Notes: generated from the sequence alone by a model not told the origin. A stretch of 64,000 nucleotides of DNA from Paraglaciecola arctica (GCF_018861065.1 NZ_JAHKQO010000049.1:124001-188000), one strand, 5' to 3'. Shown: positions 31,665 through 41,290, numbered from the stretch's first letter. A program made the numbers and translations.

Positions 31665-32183
31665 TAATTAGCTCTATAAAAATGATTAGTGACAAGATGT
31701 GTTTTGTGTCTTAGGTGAAAGGATATGATTACTCTCTCAAAATGTTGCTCGTTAGCATTTTAGTCTGATGGATAAATCTATACTAATGGTAATCACGCTT
31801 AACGTCACTCTATGCTTTTTTAGTATATTGACTTGTCTGTGAATACAGGGTTCTGATTGTCACATGTTAATTGGTGTAAAGCTCGCTTGAAATGATTTGA
31901 CCTGAGTACCCTTGGTTCGGCTCGAGAGTATTGTTCAATACAGTATTAGACAAACGGGTTTAAAACATTTTAAAAATGTTGAACTTATGCTGATATTCCC
32001 CGTCTGACTCTATAGTTTTTATGTGTGTTCTCATTTTATGCCTGATTTGTTATCAGGCTTTTTTTTTTGCTTTTAATTCCTAATGACCAATACCAGCATT
32101 TTATGACAACTATACGCAAGAAATTACCAAAAACGAATTAACAGGGGCCTAATAAACCACTGCAGGTATAAAAGTAGCAGTGC
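31665..32183. other. Long intergenic region with an orphan terminator, possible small RNA locus
   Basis: 519 bp without a protein gene. It holds a perfect palindrome AACATTTT-A-AAAATGTT (31964-31980), a shorter one GTATTG-TT-CAATAC (31929-31942) and a strong plus-strand terminator at 32040-32068. There is no plus-strand gene for that terminator to serve, so a small RNA ending there is possible. No convincing -35/-10 pair was found. Confidence 0.45.
32040..32068 (+). terminator. Strong intrinsic terminator without an upstream gene
   Basis: GCCTGAT, loop TTGTT, ATCAGGC and a run of ten T. It could serve only a plus-strand transcript starting in the preceding 350 bp. Confidence 0.88.
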
Positions 32184-32987
32184 TTAGAAATAGCCCTTGG
32201 CAATATCAATCACATCTCGATATTCGTAGAGTTTATGTCCTTGTTGTCTGAAGTCTTGGAGTTCTTGCTCTCGAGGAAAGCTGAAATAATTTCCGTTAGA
32301 ATTAACTGGGTAACTCGCACACTTTCCAGTGGTCTCGATTGTGTTAATGGCGTCAACTAGGTCTTGAACGCCTTGTTCGTAAAGCGACAAGGTATTGTGT
32401 AGATAGGAGCGTTGATAATCTACCGCTTGTTTACTAATTTTTATGATTTCTCCGCTGTCTATGCCGCTGTCGTTTATATAATGTAGAGTAGTGCCACATT
32501 CCTTCTCTTTGTGTTGCATGGCTCTGAAGGTTGCCATGACACCTCGATATTTAGGTAGTTCACCAGAATGTAAATTGATAACACCAAATGTGGGAATACT
32601 AATAACAGCAGGTTGCAGGATTAACCCAAAGCGAATTGAAATGATTAGGTCGGGTGCAAAAGCCTTGATTGTTTGTAGACCAGTGTCACAGTTTATCGAT
32701 TGAATTTCAGAAACCACAATTCCCCTTGATTTAAATCCAGTGAAACTCTGAAGTTTTCCGGCTACTGCAGAGGCGTTACTTTGCAATCCTGGAAAGAGTA
32801 TTTTGGTAAATAAATCTTGTTCAAAAAAAGCCAAGTCTTTTAGATCCTCAGGCTTGTTTTTATTACTCTTTCCGACAGATGAAGACAGTAATATTTGAAA
32901 TTTATGTTGCCCTTTAATGGTTCTAAAAAGGGTGTTTAAGGCTAAATTGCTGGCAATGTCTTTGTTGGCTAAAAGCAATATTTTCAT
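32184..32987 (-). CDS. Formyltransferase-family protein
   Basis: A 267-residue protein of the GART/Fmt formyltransferase fold. The family's catalytic Asn-x-His is present in VINLHSGELPKYRG and the catalytic Asp in YINDSGIDSGEI, so it looks active. It differs from Met-tRNA formyltransferase in lacking the C-terminal tRNA-binding domain and from PurN in sequence; similar stand-alone enzymes formylate sugar amines or amino acids with 10-formyl-tetrahydrofolate. No sugar nucleotide genes are nearby, so the acceptor is unknown. Confidence 0.82.
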   Translation of the reverse strand: MKILLLANKDIASNLALNTLFRTIKGQHKFQILLSSSVGKSNKNKPEDLKDLAFFEQDLFTKILFPGLQSNASAVAGKLQSFTGFKSRGIVVSEIQSINCDTGLQTIKAFAPDLIISIRFGLILQPAVISIPTFGVINLHSGELPKYRGVMATFRAMQHKEKECGTTLHYINDSGIDSGEIIKISKQAVDYQRSYLHNTLSLYEQGVQDLVDAINTIETTGKCASYPVNSNGNYFSFPREQELQDFRQQGHKLYEYRDVIDIAKGYF

Positions 32988-33022
32988 TCGGCATCTTCTA
33001 AAGGCGGTTGTTAATAGAAGGG

Positions 33023-33178
33023 TTAATCATCATTGTCTTCAAAACGGTCATAGGATGCGTTGTTATCTTTTTTAGGTTTGGGTAATTCTTGATTTGCACT
33101 TTGTTTAAGCAACAGTATATTGCCGATAATTAGACCTAACACTAAAACAATTATTGCCACTAAAAACCAAATACTCAT
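33023..33178 (-). CDS. DUF2897 family small membrane protein
   Basis: A 51-residue protein, [20 protein letters not shown] followed by ILLLKQSANQELPKPKK and an acidic tail. One N-terminal membrane helix and the NILLLKQS motif identify DUF2897, found in Shewanella and Alteromonas relatives at the end of dapE operons. Its ATG overlaps the stop of the M15 peptidase gene by four bases, so it is translationally coupled. Function unknown. Confidence 0.85.
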   Translation of the reverse strand: MSIWFLVAIIVLVLGLIIGNILLLKQSANQELPKPKKDNNASYDRFEDNDD

Positions 33179-33849
33179 ACTAATCCCTTATTTAAGACAA
33201 AGCGTTGAAAAATGGTTGGCATGTTATCCACAATGCTTTGCAATCCCATAATATCCGATTCATAAAGATTGTTTAGTAGCGTTGTTTCGTCTACCAGTGT
33301 ACTCATTTTTTCAGCGCTTGACGTAAAACTTAGATGCCAAGGCTCTCGAGCAATGCCCCCTTTGAATTTTGCGAAAGGTCTACTAAAACCAAAATCATTG
33401 GCATGTTGATTTAACCAGTTATTGAGCTCAGTACAGGGGCCGTTATCGTATTCACTGCAAACCAACTGAAATTTGTGCTGACTGATTTCTACTGATTTTT
33501 TATCGTACACGTCTATGTCAGTACCCCAATGATGGCGGCTAGCGCCCGGTAATGCCGACCAAGTAAGGATCGCCTGTAGTTTTTCAAGGTCAGTCAGTGT
33601 TGCGGCATTTAAGGTGTTTTCATTGGCGTCTAACAAGGTTGTATTGCCAGACCATTTATTATTCCAAATCTGTAATTGCCGCTGAAAACCACGGTAACTA
33701 CTAACAATTTGCAGGTCAACTTTGTCTTGAGTGGCAGCGGTTTGCATACGCTTAAATGCAACACAGACTTCAGGTAATAGTCGAAAACCATTTTGGCATT
33801 CGACTAATAGGCTTTCATCTTTTCCTAGCGCGTGAGCTTGGGTGATCAC
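33175..33849 (-). CDS. M15-family D-alanyl-D-alanine carboxypeptidase-like protein (VanY type)
   Basis: A 224-residue zinc peptidase. The VanY core is visible: [28 protein letters not shown] (first zinc His and Asp, H-x(6)-D pattern) and REPWHLSF (catalytic Glu and zinc His). Such enzymes trim D-alanine from muropeptides. I see no clear signal peptide, which would suggest action on recycled cytoplasmic peptides or an undetected export route. It overlaps dapE by four bases. The link with dapE (diaminopimelate synthesis) gives a peptidoglycan theme. Confidence 0.87.
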   Translation of the reverse strand: MITQAHALGKDESLLVECQNGFRLLPEVCVAFKRMQTAATQDKVDLQIVSSYRGFQRQLQIWNNKWSGNTTLLDANENTLNAATLTDLEKLQAILTWSALPGASRHHWGTDIDVYDKKSVEISQHKFQLVCSEYDNGPCTELNNWLNQHANDFGFSRPFAKFKGGIAREPWHLSFTSSAEKMSTLVDETTLLNNLYESDIMGLQSIVDNMPTIFQRFVLNKGLV

Positions 33850-34973
33850 GCAAGTAGCCGTTGTAAGATATCTTGATAAACATCAGTGAGTAAATCGAGA
33901 TCTTCCACTTTTACACATTCATCAATTTTATGGATAGTGGCATTAACCGGACCCAGTTCAATCACTTGAGCACCGGTTGGTGCAATAAAGCGCCCATCAG
34001 ACGTACCTCCTGCAGTAGACAAAGTGGTATCTCTACCGGTGCAGTGTTTAATAGCTTGTTGCGTGGCTTCTACTAATTTTCCTGAATCGGTTAAGAAAGG
34101 CTGGCCATTAAAGGTCCAGTCAATATCGTAATCCAGTTTATGTGCATCCAATACTTGAAGGGTTCTGGCAATTAATTGTTGATCTGTCACTTCAGTGGAA
34201 AACCTAAAGTTAAAACAAACCTTTAATTCACCTGGAATGACATTGCCAGCCCCTGTGCCGCCATTGATGTTGGATATTTGAAAACTAGTCGCTGGGAAAA
34301 ATGCATTGCCTTTGTCCCACTGGGTATTGGCTAATTCTGCTAATGCCAAGGTGGATTCATGAATAGGGTTTCGTGCTAGGTGAGGGTAGGCGACGTGGCC
34401 TTGGATACCTTTAACCAACAAATCACCTGTCAGTGAGCCTCTGCGGCCATTTTTGACAATATCACCGAGTTGCTCTGTGCTTGAAGGCTCACCCACTAAA
34501 CACCAGGTTATTTTTTCGTTGCGGGCTTCTAAGGTATCAATCACTTTAGTGGTACCGTTAATAAATGGCCCTTCTTCATCACTCGTGATCAAAAAGGCGA
34601 TTGAGCCTTTATGGTGCGGATTGGCGTTAACAAAATTTTCAGTTGCTACCAACATAGCCGCTAAACTACCTTTCATATCGGCGGCACCACGGCCATGGAT
34701 ATAGCCGTCTTTTTCGGTGGCTTCGAAAGGGGGGGTTTGCCAGTTCTGTTCTGGGCCTGAAGGTACTACATCTGTGTGTCCGGCAAAACAAAATACTGGC
34801 CCTTCACTACCTTTGCGCGCCCAGATATTTTTGGTATCAGCAAAGGTGAGATCTTCTACTACAAAACCAAGTGGTTCGAGGATATTCGCCATCATATCCT
34901 GACATCCCGCGTCTTCAGGGGTGACGGATTTTCGATTAATCAAATCTTTAGTGAGGTCCAGTGTGCGGCTCAT
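33846..34973 (-). CDS. dapE: Succinyl-diaminopimelate desuccinylase
   Basis: A 375-residue M20 metallopeptidase-fold enzyme that converts N-succinyl-LL-diaminopimelate to LL-diaminopimelate for lysine and peptidoglycan. Zinc and catalytic motifs: [37 protein letters not shown] and the dimerisation-domain [13 protein letters not shown]. Length equals E. coli DapE. It overlaps the arsC-like gene upstream and the M15 gene downstream by four bases each, so the operon is arsC-like, dapE, M15, DUF2897. The arsC-like/dapE pair is also conserved in enterobacteria (yffB-dapE). Confidence 0.96.
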   Translation of the reverse strand: MSRTLDLTKDLINRKSVTPEDAGCQDMMANILEPLGFVVEDLTFADTKNIWARKGSEGPVFCFAGHTDVVPSGPEQNWQTPPFEATEKDGYIHGRGAADMKGSLAAMLVATENFVNANPHHKGSIAFLITSDEEGPFINGTTKVIDTLEARNEKITWCLVGEPSSTEQLGDIVKNGRRGSLTGDLLVKGIQGHVAYPHLARNPIHESTLALAELANTQWDKGNAFFPATSFQISNINGGTGAGNVIPGELKVCFNFRFSTEVTDQQLIARTLQVLDAHKLDYDIDWTFNGQPFLTDSGKLVEATQQAIKHCTGRDTTLSTAGGTSDGRFIAPTGAQVIELGPVNATIHKIDECVKVEDLDLLTDVYQDILQRLLA

Positions 34974-35317
34974 AGAAAAACCTCTGTGTATTGCTGGTCT
35001 TTAAAACCGATGGAGTACTTGCCGTCGTGGATAAGAATTGGGCGTTTAATCATTGCTGGGTATTCAAGCATCAAAGCTAAAGCGGCGGTTTTGTCTACGT
35101 TTTGTTTCTGCTCTTCACTTAATTGCCGAAAAGTAGTGCCGCGCTTATTGAGCATTAACTCCCAGCCCAAAGCTTGTTCTGCTTGAGCTAGCCAAGTTGC
35201 ATCTACCCCGTCTTTTCGGTAATCGTGGAAGCTATAATCAATATCGTTTGTTGATAACCAAAGGCGTGCTTTTTTGATGGTGTCGCAATTTTTAATGCCG
35301 TACAGAGTAGTGGTCAT
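34970..35317 (-). CDS. ArsC/Spx-like thioredoxin-fold protein (YffB type)
   Basis: A 115-residue protein with the ArsC-family fold and a single N-terminal cysteine in [16 protein letters not shown], without the CXXC of thioredoxins. [15 protein letters not shown] matches the cis-proline region. The YffB branch is coded ahead of dapE in many gammaproteobacteria and is thought to be a glutathione-dependent thiol reductase, not an arsenate reductase. First gene of the dapE operon. Confidence 0.92.
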   Translation of the reverse strand: MTTTLYGIKNCDTIKKARLWLSTNDIDYSFHDYRKDGVDATWLAQAEQALGWELMLNKRGTTFRQLSEEQKQNVDKTAALALMLEYPAMIKRPILIHDGKYSIGFKDQQYTEVFL

Positions 35318-35422
35318 GGAGTCCTATTCATCAATCTATAATTCAATCGGCTAACTATAGCGATAAAGATATAGGCAGGTAAAGCAAACAAGCGATGCTT
35401 TTAGTTCAGTATTATTCCGAAA

Positions 35423-35929
35423 TTATATGTAAACCGTCATTACTCGATCTTCACCGGCAATAACGTGGAAATAATGAGCTTGCAGCCCCTTAACTTTTTC
35501 ACTATTTAGTACAGTAATGGGGCACAGAATACTCGTTAGGGCTTGTTTCATTTTTAGCAAATTGAACTCAGCAAGAATTTGCCCTTGTTGGAAATACTCC
35601 CCTTGTTTGACAAACCTCTTAAATCCTTCTCCCATCATAAGGTGCGAGTCAATCCCAAGCTGAATCTGTAGTTGTAAGCCATTTTTAGCTTTTAATCTCA
35701 ATTGATTGGCGAGTTCTGAGCATTGCAGCATTGTACCAGAAAAAGGGGCGATCACTTGATATCCCGAAGGGGCAATGGCAATACCTTCGCCAAACATTCG
35801 CTCCTTAAAAAGAGCATGTGGTACTTCATCCAACGCTATGACTTTACCAGTCAGAGGGCTGGATACTTCAATGGTCTTATTGTGAACGGGCAGAGAGTTA
35901 GGCTCTACTAAGCAACTAAATATCCCCAT
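35423..35929 (-). CDS. EIIA(Glc)-like protein lacking both active-site histidines
   Basis: A 168-residue protein collinear with PTS EIIA(Glc)/Crr: MGIFSCLVEP start, SSPLTGKVIALDEVP, GEGIAIAPSG and LGID-x(6)-GEGFKRFVKQGE. Between the GT of the SGT turn and GID the spacing to E. coli Crr is identical (30 residues), but the phosphoacceptor His75 is Asn75 and the supporting His90 is Gln90. It cannot take a phosphate from HPr in the usual way. No other PTS gene is in the window. It may be a constitutively unphosphorylated-state mimic that binds regulatory partners, or a relic; the intact frame favours function. Confidence 0.85.
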   Translation of the reverse strand: MGIFSCLVEPNSLPVHNKTIEVSSPLTGKVIALDEVPHALFKERMFGEGIAIAPSGYQVIAPFSGTMLQCSELANQLRLKAKNGLQLQIQLGIDSHLMMGEGFKRFVKQGEYFQQGQILAEFNLLKMKQALTSILCPITVLNSEKVKGLQAHYFHVIAGEDRVMTVYI

Positions 35930-36355
35930 TAACAGAGAGACGTAAATTGATAAGATAAAATGTGATGAGTTTGCATAATTGTTTCGTCTATTTTAGCGCG
36001 CTTAAGTACTATTTTTTGAAAGTGATAGCAAAACAGTCACAGATAATTATGTCAAGCTTAGGTTATCCACTGTTCCTGTGGATAACTCTGTTCAGTTTTA
36101 TTTATATGTTACTTAATTTACTGATATATAAAGATAAAAAGCAGCTGGTTGTAAATCACTCGATAGCGAATTGTGTGATTGAAATAACATCATTTGCGGA
36201 GAATTTATGCGACTAAATGTAGTGAAGTCAATAGTTATGCTGAAGATTTACACTAAATGTTAGTTCAGCTCACGCCAATTTAGATGAATCTATTATCCAA
36301 GTTGTTAAACTAGGGCGCTGCGTTTTAATTTTTGTGGCATTTATTAAGGAAGTTT
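35930..36355. other. Intergenic region with paired DnaA boxes
   Basis: 426 bp between the EIIA-like gene and the divergent patatin gene. Its main feature is the inverted pair of DnaA-box sequences at 36062-36086. A GTG-started frame (35962-36216, 84 codons with one hydrophobic stretch) crosses that palindrome; it has no ribosome site and I do not accept it. Confidence 0.4.
36062..36086. promoter_or_regulatory. Inverted pair of DnaA-box-like 9-mers
   Basis: GTTATCCAC, 7-base spacer, GTGGATAAC: a perfect 9-bp inverted repeat. The minus-strand arm contains the perfect DnaA box TTATCCACA (36085-36077) and the plus-strand arm contains TTATCCACT, one mismatch. It could bind DnaA, act as an operator of an unknown repressor, or form an RNA hairpin. 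Confidence 0.55.
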
Positions 36356-37423
36356 ATGCAGGTTTTAGATGTTTATGCTGGGAAAAATGCCCTTGCTCGT
36401 ATTAAGCAAGAGGGGTTTAGTGCTGATTTATTTGATTATATGTTGGGTGCATCTGGTGGCCCGAAGTGGTTTGTTTTAGCCGGTTTAGATCGTTATATTT
36501 TCCCGGAGTTTTTTGCAGGGCGTTGTAGGCCTCTTAACATTATTGGATCATCTGCAGGCGCTTTTCGGTTTGCCTGTTTTGCCCAAGACGATCCCTTATC
36601 TGCTATCAATCGCTTAGCAGAGCGTTATTCTCAGACCGTTTATTCGGATAAACCCACAGCCAAAGAAATCACAGAAAAGGGCAGGGCACTGCTGGATTAC
36701 GTTTTAGGTGAACACGGATCTGAGGAAATTATTAATAACCCTATCATTAAAGCTCATTTTATAGTGGCAAAGTGCAAGGGACTGACACAATTTGAAGCCA
36801 AACCTATTCAAATGACCGGGCTAATTGCCAGTGCTAGCGCGAATGTATTGAAGCGTAAGTGGTTAGAGATGTTTTACCAACGTTACTTATTTTCGTCACC
36901 CAACTCCGATTTAGCACTCCACGATCCCAACAAAATGCCGTCATATTCTATTCCACTGACCACAACAAACTTGCCTCAGGCACTGATGGCGTCTGGCTCG
37001 ATTCCTATAGTAATAGAAGGTGTTAAGGATATAGAGGGTGCCCCTAAAGGCATGTATAGAGATGGTGGAATTATTGATTACCATTTTGACCTCACCTTTG
37101 GGCCACAAAAAGGTCTGGTGCTTTATCCTCACTTTTACTCAAAACCAGTACCAGGGTGGTTCGATAAATCTCTCAAAAAGCGTCTTCCTCATGCCACTAG
37201 TTACGATGATGTCGTTATGTTAGTGCCTTCTGATGAGTTTATTGCGAGTTTACCTTACGGTAAGATTCCCGATCGAAAAGACTTTGAAACCATGCCGGCT
37301 GAGCAGCGAATTGAATATTGGCAAAGGGTGATTTCACAAAGTGACAAACTTGGACAAGCCTTTAAAGATATGTACGAAAATCAAAAAATTATCGAAACTA
37401 TACAACCTATAGAGTTTGTTTAG
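36356..37423 (+). CDS. Patatin-like phospholipase
   Basis: A 355-residue protein beginning MQVLDVYAGKNALARIKQEG. The ATG at 36356 is preceded by AAGGAAG; the earlier in-frame TTG at 36332 is unsupported. The oxyanion region is GASGGPKW, the nucleophile elbow is GSSAG and the catalytic dyad Asp lies in RDGGIIDYHFDL. Patatins are serine-aspartate lipid acyl hydrolases; with no signal peptide this one probably works on the inner face of the membrane. Monocistronic, convergent with the GGDEF response regulator. Confidence 0.88.
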   Translation: MQVLDVYAGKNALARIKQEGFSADLFDYMLGASGGPKWFVLAGLDRYIFPEFFAGRCRPLNIIGSSAGAFRFACFAQDDPLSAINRLAERYSQTVYSDKPTAKEITEKGRALLDYVLGEHGSEEIINNPIIKAHFIVAKCKGLTQFEAKPIQMTGLIASASANVLKRKWLEMFYQRYLFSSPNSDLALHDPNKMPSYSIPLTTTNLPQALMASGSIPIVIEGVKDIEGAPKGMYRDGGIIDYHFDLTFGPQKGLVLYPHFYSKPVPGWFDKSLKKRLPHATSYDDVVMLVPSDEFIASLPYGKIPDRKDFETMPAEQRIEYWQRVISQSDKLGQAFKDMYENQKIIETIQPIEFV

Positions 37424-37481
37424 AAAATAGATTGATGGATAAAAACTAGACGCTTAGTGACACGAGCAGTTTTTGGGAACT

Positions 37482-39146
37482 TTACAGAGCCATCAAAATT
37501 TGGCTTCTACCGGCGTTTTTCGCTCTATATAAAGCCCCATCAGCTGAGGATATAAACTCGCTGAGTTTCTCGTGTCGAGTTGAAGTGGATATACCTGCAC
37601 TAAAACTACAATTAAATGTATTTTCAGTTGCAGTGAAATTGATTTGTGAAAAGGCACTTAAAATGCTGTTCATTTTAGCTTCAATGATAGCGGCGTTTGA
37701 GTCACTAAAAACCACCATGAATTCCTCTCCACCATAGCGACCCACATAATCGGTATCGCGAACAGATTGCAATAATAATTGCCCAAGGGCTATCAGTACT
37801 TTATCGCCAGCCACATGGCCATATTTATCATTTACTTCCTTAAAATGGTCTAAATCAATCATTACAACGACAGTTGGGTTGTGTTGCCTTGCTGCAAGCC
37901 TCAATGAGTGAGCCGCAGCATCCATGATTTGCCCGTGATTGAGGACACCTGTTAAGCTATCTCTTGAAGCAAGATAGCGAATTTCCTGACCTCGCTGAAT
38001 ACGACTATCAACTTGTCGTACAATTAGGTTGGGCGGGGTGTTTTTAGGAATGACATCATCGGCACCACACTCTAAAACGTCGAGTTTAGTATTTATATCT
38101 TCATCTGCTGTCAGGAAAATAATCGGCACATAATCATATTTAGATTGTTGACGGAGTATGCGCGCAATTTCTAGTCCATTGATGTTAGGCATGTGCATGT
38201 CTAACAAAAACACGTCAGGATGAAATGCATCTAACTCCGTCATAATTGACTCAGCACTATGAATTGCAAGTACCTCGACATGTTCGTCTTCTAATAAAGA
38301 TTTATAAAAAATACCTACAGAGGCTTGGTCATCTAACAGTAGTATTCTATAGGGCCTAGTTAAATCTAACTTGAAGTTTTTACGAATTTTAGACACTAAG
38401 GTAGTGATACTAAGCGGCTTTAAAATGTATTCATTTACTCTCGCTCGGACGGCAGCCAGCCTATTTTCAAACGAACTCGACGAGGACAATAAAAATACGT
38501 CGGTGTCATATGCTCTGAGTTTACTTGCATAAGCAAATATTTCGTCAGAGTGATAATTGGTGTCATCGATATCAAGTAACACTAGATTGAATTTTTGTTC
38601 AGAGAATACCGCTTCAAGTTCTTCGATTGAATTGAAATGTTCAATTGAAAAACCAAACCCAGCTAGTAGTTTAGAATGCACGGCTGACGTGGTTTCATTG
38701 TCATCAACTAACGCTATTCTTATGTCTCGGTATGATTGGGCATCGTGTTCGTCACTCTTTTTTTGTGGCTCCCGCAACTCACCCAGTGAATTGGACGTTT
38801 TTCCTATTTCTAATAAAGGGTTAGGGTTTTTGCCCGCGGCTTCAATCATCGATTTAATATGTCGATCGATAAAGGGAATGATATTTTTAAATTGACCGAT
38901 TTGTTCTTCACAAGGAGCGACTTCTTCTTCAATCATTCCCAGTCTATCACTCAGAGTCGTAAAACTAAGGGTGCCACTAGATCCTTTGAGACTATGAACT
39001 TCAAACCTAAATTGCTTAATTGCTTCAACGGAATGAGAGGTTCTTGCTTGTGACCATAATTTGATAAGTACCGCAATTTTGTCTTCAAACTCAGCAGCAA
39101 AACTGACACGAAATTCCGCTAGTTTTTGTTCCAATTTAGAACTCAT
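37482..39146 (-). CDS. Hpt-REC-REC-GGDEF diguanylate cyclase
   Basis: A 554-residue soluble protein of the phosphorelay type. Domain order: Hpt (His51 in VHSLKGSSGTL), a first receiver (Asp192 in LVLLDIDD, switch Lys in YILKPLS), a second receiver (Asp316 in LLDMHMPN, Lys in IPKN) and GGDEF with GGEEF at 472-476 and an RDTD inhibitory site at 463-466. Phosphate input from an unlinked hybrid kinase would control c-di-GMP synthesis. The combination with an internal Hpt suggests it can also pass phosphate on. No kinase gene is adjacent. Confidence 0.9.
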   Translation of the reverse strand: MSSKLEQKLAEFRVSFAAEFEDKIAVLIKLWSQARTSHSVEAIKQFRFEVHSLKGSSGTLSFTTLSDRLGMIEEEVAPCEEQIGQFKNIIPFIDRHIKSMIEAAGKNPNPLLEIGKTSNSLGELREPQKKSDEHDAQSYRDIRIALVDDNETTSAVHSKLLAGFGFSIEHFNSIEELEAVFSEQKFNLVLLDIDDTNYHSDEIFAYASKLRAYDTDVFLLSSSSSFENRLAAVRARVNEYILKPLSITTLVSKIRKNFKLDLTRPYRILLLDDQASVGIFYKSLLEDEHVEVLAIHSAESIMTELDAFHPDVFLLDMHMPNINGLEIARILRQQSKYDYVPIIFLTADEDINTKLDVLECGADDVIPKNTPPNLIVRQVDSRIQRGQEIRYLASRDSLTGVLNHGQIMDAAAHSLRLAARQHNPTVVVMIDLDHFKEVNDKYGHVAGDKVLIALGQLLLQSVRDTDYVGRYGGEEFMVVFSDSNAAIIEAKMNSILSAFSQINFTATENTFNCSFSAGISTSTRHEKLSEFISSADGALYRAKNAGRSQILMAL

Positions 39147-39359
39147 TGGGACCCTTTAAATGATTTAGTGACAAAATTAAAATATTTGTTAAGAACGAAC
39201 AACTATATATAACTTACTGATTTATAGCTTAAATGTACAGAACATTATAAATCTGCAAAGGTTTAAATATGCAAACGTTTTAGCTAAAAATAATGGCACA
39301 TTTATTATCTTATATAAGAGGTGATTTTCTCATATATTCATCATGATTTTCTGGTCTAT

Positions 39360-39373
39360 TTGATGCAGATCAA
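39360..39373. promoter_or_regulatory. FNR box upstream of usp-glgC
   Basis: TTGAT-GCAG-ATCAA is a perfect FNR palindrome. A -10-like TTTAAT at 39395-39400 puts its centre at about -41, the class II activator position, in the 298-bp gap before usp. It implies induction at low oxygen. Confidence 0.82.
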
Positions 39374-39444
39374 GGTGAGTGGCCATATTTACGGTTTAAT
39401 TAACTAATGCAACGGTTAATATTTGAACCAAGGATAAACTGAAT

Positions 39445-39867
39445 ATGCAAAACTACCAAAGTATTTTAGTCCCATTAGATATTTATTCTGAACATAAAGT
39501 AGTGTTACAACGAGCTTTGAGTTTGGTTCAGGATCCGGCTCAGCTCAGTTTGATTTATGTCACTTTTCCTAATGTCTATTTTGAATCTTATGGAGTGGGG
39601 GTCGGTGCTGATTATGTTAACGAAAATCGACAAAACGCCAGAGAAACCTTACTAGAACTCGCTAAACAACACCATATACCTGAAAACCAAATTTACGCGC
39701 CTATTGGTTCCCCAGTCGAGGAAATTCATGAATTATCTAAACAAATAAACGCTGATTTAATCGTAATGGGAACCCATGGCCAAAGTGGCTTAAGGCTGTT
39801 GTTGGGATCTACTGCCAACGGTGTATTGCATGGTGTTAAGTGTGATGTTTTGGCAATCAAAATTTAA
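39445..39867 (+). CDS. Universal stress protein, single domain
   Basis: A 140-residue UspA-fold protein. The ATP-binding signature G-x2-G-x9-G-S is seen in GTHGQSGLRLLLGS, so it belongs to the nucleotide-binding branch. Universal stress proteins act in the cytoplasm under starvation or low oxygen. It sits between a perfect FNR box and glgC (31 bp from its stop to the glgC start), so the two are probably one FNR-activated transcript. Confidence 0.92.
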   Translation: MQNYQSILVPLDIYSEHKVVLQRALSLVQDPAQLSLIYVTFPNVYFESYGVGVGADYVNENRQNARETLLELAKQHHIPENQIYAPIGSPVEEIHELSKQINADLIVMGTHGQSGLRLLLGSTANGVLHGVKCDVLAIKI

Positions 39868-39898
39868 ACGTTAATTACTCAAGGAGCTGGTGGTTATT

Positions 39899-41209
39899 AT
39901 GATCCATTCCAATTGTCGTTATGTCAGTCAAATAACACGAGACACCTTAGCGTTGATTCTTGCAGGAGGTAAGGGCAGTCGTCTTTGTGAGCTCACTCAA
40001 TACCAAGCAAAACCTGCGATTCATTTTGGGGGAAAATTCAGAGTAATCGATTTTCCTTTGTCTAATTGTATTAACTCAGGGATCCGCCAAATCGGAGTAA
40101 TGACACAATACAAAGCTTATTCGCTGATTCGACATCTATCCAGAGGTTGGGGACATTTAAATAGAGATTTAGGCGAATACGTAGAGCTATTGCCCGCGTC
40201 CCAGCAGTATTCGTCCAATTGGTATGAAGGTACAGCTGATGCACTGTATCAAAACATTGAGTTTATTCGAGAGCATGCACCGAAATACGTAGTGGTACTG
40301 GCCGGCGATCATGTTTACAAAATGGACTACGGTGATATGTTAGTTCAACATGTGGAAAGTGGGGCGGATATGACAGTATCGTGTATTGAAATGCCGGTCC
40401 AAGACGCTGCTGGTACTTTCGGGGTGATGTGTGTGGATAAACATAACAGGATCACTAATTTCCACGAAAAGCCTAAAAATCCCTGCCCACTAAAAGACAA
40501 ACCTGACCATACATTGGCTTCTATGGGTAACTATGTATTTAATACCGAGTTTCTGATTCAGCAATTAATAGCTGACGCCAAGAACCTTGCTTCACAGCAT
40601 GATTTTGGTCGTGACATTATCCCAGCGGCGATTGAAAATAATCAAGTGATGGCCTTTAGGTTTTGTTCTGCTGATGGAAAAACCGCACCCTATTGGCGAG
40701 ATGTGGGCACCTTGGATTCATTTTGGCAGGCGAATATGGATCTTGTCGATATTACTCCAGAGTTAAATATCTACGACCAAGATTGGCCAATCTGGACCCA
40801 CCAAAAACAATCGCCGCCTGCAAAATTTATTTTTAACGACGAAGGCGGTCGCAGAGGTTACGCCGTAGACTCAACCGTGTCAGGTGGTTGTATCATATCT
40901 GGCGCTAAAATTGACCAATCTTTATTGTTTTCAGATGTTCATGTTCACTCGTTTAGTCATATTGAACAATCAGTTATCTTGCCTCAAGTGGATATTGCAC
41001 AACATGTCACCATTAAACGAGCAATTATTGATGCCGGGTGTCAAATTCCTCAGGGGATGTGTATTGGCGTAGACAAACAGCAAGACATCGCGAGAGGTTT
41101 TCGTATAAGTAAGGATGGTATTGTACTAGTAACTAAAGACATGCTTAATACACAAGATAATCAAGCAGACTTATTACATGATGACGAGCAACTACGGAAT
41201 TTTGTTTGA
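39899..41209 (+). CDS. glgC: Glucose-1-phosphate adenylyltransferase
   Basis: A 436-residue enzyme making ADP-glucose from ATP and glucose 1-phosphate, the committed step of bacterial glycogen synthesis. The nucleotide loop [13 protein letters not shown], the block [19 protein letters not shown], the sugar site in FHEKPKNP and the C-terminal left-handed helix repeats with SVILP are clear. AAGGAG at 39881-39886 fits either the ATG at 39899 or a GTG at 39890. It is split from glgP/pgm by 14 kb and linked to usp. Two-thirds of the way along the sequence it keeps [15 protein letters not shown]. Confidence 0.95.
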   Translation: MIHSNCRYVSQITRDTLALILAGGKGSRLCELTQYQAKPAIHFGGKFRVIDFPLSNCINSGIRQIGVMTQYKAYSLIRHLSRGWGHLNRDLGEYVELLPASQQYSSNWYEGTADALYQNIEFIREHAPKYVVVLAGDHVYKMDYGDMLVQHVESGADMTVSCIEMPVQDAAGTFGVMCVDKHNRITNFHEKPKNPCPLKDKPDHTLASMGNYVFNTEFLIQQLIADAKNLASQHDFGRDIIPAAIENNQVMAFRFCSADGKTAPYWRDVGTLDSFWQANMDLVDITPELNIYDQDWPIWTHQKQSPPAKFIFNDEGGRRGYAVDSTVSGGCIISGAKIDQSLLFSDVHVHSFSHIEQSVILPQVDIAQHVTIKRAIIDAGCQIPQGMCIGVDKQQDIARGFRISKDGIVLVTKDMLNTQDNQADLLHDDEQLRNFV

Positions 41210-41290
41210 ACGCTAAACTAGGTATTTTCCGAAGTAAATTACGCAAAATAACGAATATCCCGTAACCTATCTAAAATCTACTATTTAACC

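Noticed and set aside
35962-36216. 84-codon plus-strand frame with one hydrophobic stretch
   Set aside because: GTG start without a ribosome site, composition unlike neighbours, and it crosses a perfect 25-bp palindrome better explained as a protein-binding site.
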